A stretch of DNA of 64,000 nucleotides from Planctomycetaceae bacterium. Lineage in GTDB: Bacteria > Planctomycetota > Planctomycetia > Planctomycetales > Planctomycetaceae. The notes below the pieces were generated by a model. The model saw only the letters and a program-made list of their open reading frames with translations. It was not told the DNA's origin and did no database searches. The position numbers and the translations under genes were made by a program. The stretch spans positions 1 through 64,000 of the forward strand of contig JAGQQG010000025.1 in the NCBI GenBank assembly GCA_020426325.1, read 5' to 3'. Shown piece after piece: positions 62,499 to 64,000 of the stretch (positions are counted from its first letter, which is position 1; every line of letters starts with the position of its first letter).

Positions 62499-63839
62499 AT
62501 GCTATCCATTCTCGGTAATCGCCTGTCGATGTGCGACAACCTCTCTCGTCGCTCTTTTTTGCAGATTGGCGGTCTCGCCATGGGCGGGCTCTCGATGCCC
62601 CAAATCCTGCAGGCCGAACAGGCCAGCGGAGTCGGCTCAAACAACAAAGGGATTATCATGATCTTCCTGCCTGGTGGCCCGCCCCATCAGGACATGTGGG
62701 ATCTCAAGATGGATGCCCCGAGTGAGATCCGCGGCGAGTTTCATCCGATCGCAACCAACGTCCCAGGCATCGAAATCTGTGAGTTGTTTCCACGATTGGC
62801 CGGGATGGCGGACAAGCTCACGTTCGTCCGTTCGATCGTCGGAGCAACCGGCTCGCACCATGCGTTCCAGTGTCTGACAGGACGAACCGATCGCAATCAA
62901 CCGCAGGGAGGCTGGCCCGCGATGGGAGCCGTACTCTCCAAGCTGTATGGTTCGCGAGATCCAGCGGTGCCGCCGTATGTCGGCCTCTCACCCAAGTGTG
63001 GTCACAAGCCATGGGGCGACAATGGCCAACCAGGCTTTCTCGGTGTCGCTCACGCTCCGTTCGCTCCGCACGGTGATGGCAAGGACGACATGGTGCTCAA
63101 TGGCATCACGCTCGATCGTTTGTCGGACCGCAAACAGGTGCTCAAATCATTGGACAGCTTCCGTAAGGAGACAGACAACAGCGGCATGATGGATGGCCTC
63201 GACGCGTTCAATCAGCAGGCGTTTGGTATTCTGACATCCAGCAAACTCGTGGACGCTCTCGACGTCGAGAAGGAAGACCCTGCACTCATCGAACGCTATG
63301 GCCGGGGCGAAGACAAACTGCAGGCAGACGGCAGCACCCGACTGCTGACCAACTTCCTGATCGCACGCAGGCTCATCGAAGCGGGTGTCCGTTGTGTGTC
63401 TCTCTCTTTCAGCCGGTGGGACTGGCATGGCGGAAACTTCTCTCGCGCCCGTCAGGACTTCCCGATGCTTGATCAGGCCGTCAGTGCACTGATCGAGGAC
63501 CTCGAGAACCGGGGCATGCTCGATGACATCCCGGTCATCGTCTGGGGTGAATTCGGTCGCACGCCGAAGATCAACTCCAGTGCCGGTCGTGACCACTGGC
63601 CGCGCGTCTCCTGTGCCCTGATGGCCGGAGGCGGCATGCGACATGGACAGATCATCGGTGCGACGAACCGTCTCGGCGAATACGCCACCCAGCGACCGGT
63701 CCACTTCCAGGAAGTCTTCGCCACGCTTTACAAGTCGATGGGGATCAACATCGAAAAGACAACACTCCGCGACTTCCAGGGCCGCCCGCAGTTCCTCGTC
63801 GAGCACAACCAGTACCAGCCCATGCCCGAGTTGGTATAA
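62499..63839 (+). CDS. DUF1501 protein with Tat signal
   Basis: A 446-residue DUF1501 protein. The Tat signal is [20 protein letters not shown]. Family marks are [38 protein letters not shown] and [22 protein letters not shown]. It is a close paralogue of the protein at 20935-22263 (shared [22 protein letters not shown] segment and GQIIG ending). The ATG at 62499 has GGAG seven bases upstream; the frame is open 90 bases further but not protein-like there. Confidence 0.9.
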   Translation: MLSILGNRLSMCDNLSRRSFLQIGGLAMGGLSMPQILQAEQASGVGSNNKGIIMIFLPGGPPHQDMWDLKMDAPSEIRGEFHPIATNVPGIEICELFPRLAGMADKLTFVRSIVGATGSHHAFQCLTGRTDRNQPQGGWPAMGAVLSKLYGSRDPAVPPYVGLSPKCGHKPWGDNGQPGFLGVAHAPFAPHGDGKDDMVLNGITLDRLSDRKQVLKSLDSFRKETDNSGMMDGLDAFNQQAFGILTSSKLVDALDVEKEDPALIERYGRGEDKLQADGSTRLLTNFLIARRLIEAGVRCVSLSFSRWDWHGGNFSRARQDFPMLDQAVSALIEDLENRGMLDDIPVIVWGEFGRTPKINSSAGRDHWPRVSCALMAGGGMRHGQIIGATNRLGEYATQRPVHFQEVFATLYKSMGINIEKTTLRDFQGRPQFLVEHNQYQPMPELV

Positions 63840-63898
63840 GTGTCGCGATCATATTATGCGCGACGGCGACTCGTGATTCCTACAACTTGAATTGAGGA

Positions 63899-63959
63899 GT
63901 TGGGTGGCATGCTCTCACGCCGTTAGGCGGGTGAGCATGCTGGTGTCGACCCACCCAAC
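63899..63959. repeat. Two-level hairpin repeat at window end
   Basis: An outer 9-bp perfect stem (GTTGGGTGG 63899-63907 with CCACCCAAC 63951-63959) encloses an inner 15-bp stem with two mismatches (GCATGCTCTCACGCC 63907-63921 with GGCGGGTGAGCATGC 63926-63940, loop GTTA). It lies about 60 bases past the DUF1501 stop and resembles planctomycete interspersed palindromes. A terminator role is possible, but no T-tract follows. Confidence 0.6.
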
Positions 63960-64000
63960 CACGGCGACCCGGCTATCACCGTGACGCCATGCGACCCGTC

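Overview
The window looks like a chromosomal segment of a planctomycete (Planctomycetota). The evidence is family content: four DUF1501 proteins with Tat-type signals, a PSCyt1/PSCyt2/PSD1 cytochrome-like protein, a DUF1080 protein, a BBP7-type outer-membrane protein, a DUF1570-type protein, a Tat-exported Gfo/Idh/MocA oxidoreductase, and methanofuran-type genes (mfnB-like and an mfnE-like kinase) beside hisG/hisI. Base composition is moderately GC-rich. I recognised no rRNA, tRNA, CRISPR array, phage or complete insertion sequence.

Layout. 1-2.5 kb: the 3' end of an outer-membrane-like gene, a nested inverted repeat, an exported protein with about ten EF-hand loops, and a GNAT gene broken by an in-frame TGA. 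2.5-8.8 kb: seven genes on the minus strand, mostly overlapping, read from 8.8 kb downwards: ArnC-like glycosyltransferase, ATP-grasp ligase, amidohydrolase-like protein, methyltransferase, polytopic membrane protein, RraA-like protein and ArnE/F-like small transporter. A relic of a hexapeptide acetyltransferase lies just upstream. 9.4-13 kb: an NSS-family sodium symporter, a possible 35-residue membrane peptide, and the exported oxidoreductase. 13-16.1 kb: three tandem paralogous membrane-anchored leucine-rich-repeat proteins joined by ATGA overlaps. 16.7-26.4 kb: a set of exported catabolic-looking proteins (propeller-DUF6807 fusion, GH67/GH20-like protein, DUF1501, ceramidase-like, an unknown, and a dimethylformamidase-like protein).

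26.4-27.8 kb: a small membrane protein and a ParE-type toxin-antitoxin pair sit between two copies of a multi-hairpin repeat. 27.8-34.3 kb: housekeeping and regulatory genes (purB, transaldolase, thioesterase, S1-like protein, NtrC-type regulator). 34.5-41.5 kb: PSCyt/PSD1, DUF1501 and DUF1080 genes and an exported HEXXH protein. 41.6-45.9 kb: D-aminoacylase, mfnB-like, mfnE-like, hisG and hisI. 46.1-52.7 kb: BBP7 protein, glmM-like mutase with a coupled small protein, and a two-gene envelope operon. 53.2-57.1 kb: a 1317-residue FHA/coiled-coil/membrane protein. 57.2-64 kb: DUF1501, methyltransferase, UbiA-family prenyltransferase, a solitary Eco57I-like adenine methyltransferase, a fourth DUF1501 protein, and a terminal hairpin repeat.

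The best candidate for an undescribed system is the seven-gene operon at 2.5-8.8 kb. An undecaprenyl-phosphate-type glycosyltransferase and an Arn-type flippase-like subunit bracket a ligase, an amidohydrolase-like protein with an altered metal site, a methyltransferase, an RraA-family protein and a membrane protein. This suggests a lipid-linked envelope modification, which is inference. Start codons were chosen by ribosome-binding site, overlap with the upstream gene or signal peptide. Several long open frames begin well upstream of the likely true start, and this is noted per entry.
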